From contig CACXCV010000036.1 in the NCBI GenBank assembly GCA_902766215.1, positions 1 to 8,103 of the forward strand: a DNA stretch of 8,103 nucleotides, read 5' to 3'. The translations under genes and the position numbers were made by a program. Positions within the stretch are counted from its first letter, which is position 1; each line of letters starts with the position of its first letter. Source of the DNA: Oscillospiraceae bacterium (GTDB taxonomy: Bacteria; Bacillota; Clostridia; Oscillospirales; Oscillospiraceae). The notes beneath the pieces are model-generated. The model had not been told where the DNA came from, ran no database searches, and was given only the letters and a program-made list of their open reading frames with translations. Of the stretch, positions 6,425-8,103 are shown one piece after another.

Positions 6425-8103
6425 ATGAAAAGACTGACCAAGGTTCTTTCCCTCATTCTTGCGATTGCCATGCTGTTTACTCTGGCAGCCTGCAGCAAGA
6501 CCCCCGCGACGAATGACAACAACACGCCTGCGGACACGAACACGCCTTCTGACACCAACACCCCCGCCGATGACAACACGCAGGACGATGCCAACACGCC
6601 GGATGACTCTGACGAGCCGGCAGACACTGAGATCCCCGAGTTTGAGCTGCCCATCGTGGACGAGCCTGTCACCGTGAAGTTCTGGTGGCCCACCGTCGAA
6701 GAGATGCTGGAAGACAAGGGCTATGACACCTCTGAGCCCTATCTGTACTTCCAGGAGATGGAGAAGCGCACGGGCGTGCATGTTGACATTGACGTGCCCG
6801 ATGCAACGGCTGCGCAGACTCAGTTCGGTCTGGTGCTGGCCTCCGAAGAGTACCCCGACTTTATGGAGAACTTCAGCAAGTACTACACTGCCGGCATGGA
6901 TCATGCCGTTGAGGAAGACCTGATTGTCCCCCTGAACGACAAGCAGGACATCATGCCCAACTTCTTCGCCTATATCAATGCGGACGAAGAGATCCGCAAG
7001 CAGTGCACCACCGACGCCGGCTATGTTCCCGGTGTCCCGTTCATCAAGATCAGCCTGAAGGGCGAGCCCGAGAAGAACTGGTGTGGCATGGCCGCCCGCG
7101 GCGAGTGGCTGGATGAGCTGGGCATGGAAGTCCCGACCACCTATGACGAGATGACCACCCTGCTGGGCGCCATGAAGGCCAAGTATTCCGACACCGCTCC
7201 TTATCCCATCAAGCTCCTGTGCATGCAGGGCGACTTTGTCAACCAGTTTGGTAATGCGTTCCACGGCGGTTACAACTTCTCCGCTGACTGGATGCAGATC
7301 GACGGCAAGGTGACCCACGGTATCCTGACCGAGGGCTACAAGCAGTTCTATGAGCTGATCCGCTCCTGGATCGTAGCCGAGTATATCGATCCCGACTTCC
7401 TGGCGGCTCGTAACCTGTGGCTGGAGCCGGCCGAGTCCACCTCTGACGAGTTCGGCGTGTTCTCCATCTCCTATACCAACACCAAGATGTATCTGGATGT
7501 GAACGCTGACCGCGACTACACCCTGGTTGGTATCCCGGTTCTGCGTGTGGACGAGAACACGCCGGTTCACATTGGCTACACCCTGGACAAGGCCACTGAC
7601 AAGTCTGTCATCATGGCTGACAGCGAGTACGTTGACATCCTGTGCAAGTGGTGGGATTACTTCTTCACCGATGAAGGCATCCTGCTGGGCAACTATGGCG
7701 TCGAGGGCCAGACCTTTGAGTACAACGAGAATGGCGAGCCCGAGTGGATTCCCGAGGCTTTCACCAGCGATGATCCCCGCTGGAACAACTCCCACTTCCA
7801 GTGCGCTTACCTGCTGTTCAACTCCCCCGGCGTTGTCCACTTCGACCGCGAACTGACTGTTCAGGATCCGATGGCTGTCCAGATTCACGATGTGTGGATT
7901 CAGTCCTATGATACCGAGTACAACTATCCTGCTGCCGCAGCTCTGACTGTGGAAGAGCAGGAGCGTTACACCGATATCATGACCGATATCAACACCTTCA
8001 TCTCCGAGCAGAAGGCCAAGTTCCTCACTGGCGAACTTTCCTTCGAGAACGGCGACTGGGAGACCTTCGTTGACCAGGTCCGCGGCATGGGCATTGAGGA
8101 AGC
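6425..8103 (+). CDS. ABC transporter solute-binding lipoprotein, LplA/YtcQ-like (3' end outside window)
   Basis: The frame runs from the ATG at 6425 to the window edge without a stop: 559 full codons plus two bases of an Ala codon. AGGAGG (6409-6414) lies 10 bases upstream. Residues 1-23 form a lipoprotein signal peptide (MKRLTK, hydrophobic core, LAAC lipobox), so Cys23 would be lipidated and the protein anchored outside the membrane. Residues 24-80 are a disordered Asn/Thr/Pro/Asp tether with five hexapeptide repeats. The binding fold follows: VKFWWPT (84-90), ASEEYPDFM (139-147), LIVPLND (166-172), GEWLDELGMEVPTTYDEM (226-243), DEGILLGNYGVEGQTF (416-431). These fit the extracellular oligosaccharide-binding proteins that work with LplB/YtcP-type permeases. 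The visible end (FVDQVRGMGIEEA) resembles the family C-terminus, so perhaps 15-20 residues are missing. The ligand is inferred to be an arabinose-containing oligosaccharide from the neighbouring enzymes. Confidence 0.9.
   Translation, partial: MKRLTKVLSLILAIAMLFTLAACSKTPATNDNNTPADTNTPSDTNTPADDNTQDDANTPDDSDEPADTEIPEFELPIVDEPVTVKFWWPTVEEMLEDKGYDTSEPYLYFQEMEKRTGVHVDIDVPDATAAQTQFGLVLASEEYPDFMENFSKYYTAGMDHAVEEDLIVPLNDKQDIMPNFFAYINADEEIRKQCTTDAGYVPGVPFIKISLKGEPEKNWCGMAARGEWLDELGMEVPTTYDEMTTLLGAMKAKYSDTAPYPIKLLCMQGDFVNQFGNAFHGGYNFSADWMQIDGKVTHGILTEGYKQFYELIRSWIVAEYIDPDFLAARNLWLEPAESTSDEFGVFSISYTNTKMYLDVNADRDYTLVGIPVLRVDENTPVHIGYTLDKATDKSVIMADSEYVDILCKWWDYFFTDEGILLGNYGVEGQTFEYNENGEPEWIPEAFTSDDPRWNNSHFQCAYLLFNSPGVVHFDRELTVQDPMAVQIHDVWIQSYDTEYNYPAAAALTVEEQERYTDIMTDINTFISEQKAKFLTGELSFENGDWETFVDQVRGMGIEE
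6521..6610 (+). repeat. Five 18-bp tandem repeats encoding the lipoprotein tether
   Basis: Five consecutive 18-bp units, each beginning AACAC, encode NTPADT, NTPSDT, NTPADD, NTQDDA and NTPDDS (residues 33-62). A degenerate sixth unit (DEPADT) follows. The repeats are in frame, so gain or loss of a unit would change tether length without breaking the gene. Divergence between units shows the array is not freshly made. Confidence 0.85.

Noticed and set aside
6407..7888. 493-residue minus-strand open frame opposite the lipoprotein gene
   Set aside because: The + strand frame has a signal peptide, lipobox and family motifs. The minus frame is low-complexity Val/Gly/Leu-rich shadow sequence.
1..8103. 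CRISPR arrays, tRNA/rRNA genes, insertion sequences, phage or toxin-antitoxin genes
   Set aside because: None found. The window is almost filled by four complete or near-complete metabolic genes and one fragment.

Overview
The window reads as part of a plant-cell-wall carbohydrate utilisation locus. The genome is probably a fairly GC-rich Gram-positive anaerobe of the Clostridia, such as an Oscillospiraceae-type gut commensal. This rests on strong AGGAGG-type ribosome binding sites, a lipoprotein-type sugar-binding protein of the LplA/YtcQ kind, codons rich in G/C third positions, and a much more AT-rich intergenic promoter region. No 16S or other taxonomic marker is present, so the assignment is only suggestive. 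All genes lie on the + strand.

Layout. 1-300 is the last 99 codons of a GH51 alpha-L-arabinofuranosidase whose start lies upstream of the window. 316-2784 is a long 822-residue GH51 enzyme of the plant ASD1/bifidobacterial architecture, with an inserted carbohydrate-binding-like domain. A strong hairpin with a short T-run (2803-2835) probably ends this transcription unit. The 364-base gap 2785-3148 holds that terminator, a near-consensus sigma-A promoter (TTGCAG, 17 bp, TATAAT with an extended -10) and a leader of about 130 nt. A second unit follows. It has a type-B carboxylesterase (3149-4660), a 540-residue GH51 enzyme of the AbfA architecture (4695-6317), and a solute-binding lipoprotein (6425 to the window edge) that has no stop codon inside the window.

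How the genes fit together (inference). The lipoprotein would capture oligosaccharides at the cell surface and pass them to ABC permeases, which are expected just downstream. The three GH51 enzymes and the esterase lack signal peptides, so they would act in the cytoplasm. The esterase would remove acyl or hydroxycinnamoyl groups and the GH51 enzymes would remove arabinofuranosyl side chains, which suits imported feruloylated or acetylated arabinoxylan/arabinan fragments.

The most noteworthy points are these. The AbfA-type enzyme keeps both catalytic glutamates but appears to have lost two other conserved active-site residues (Trp to Met and Gln to Gly). The long GH51 has an unusual Cys-rich active-site-side loop. 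The lipoprotein has a tether of five 18-bp/6-residue repeats. A perfect 14-bp palindrome sits directly against the lipoprotein gene's ribosome binding site. The families themselves are known, and I see no clearly new class of system.
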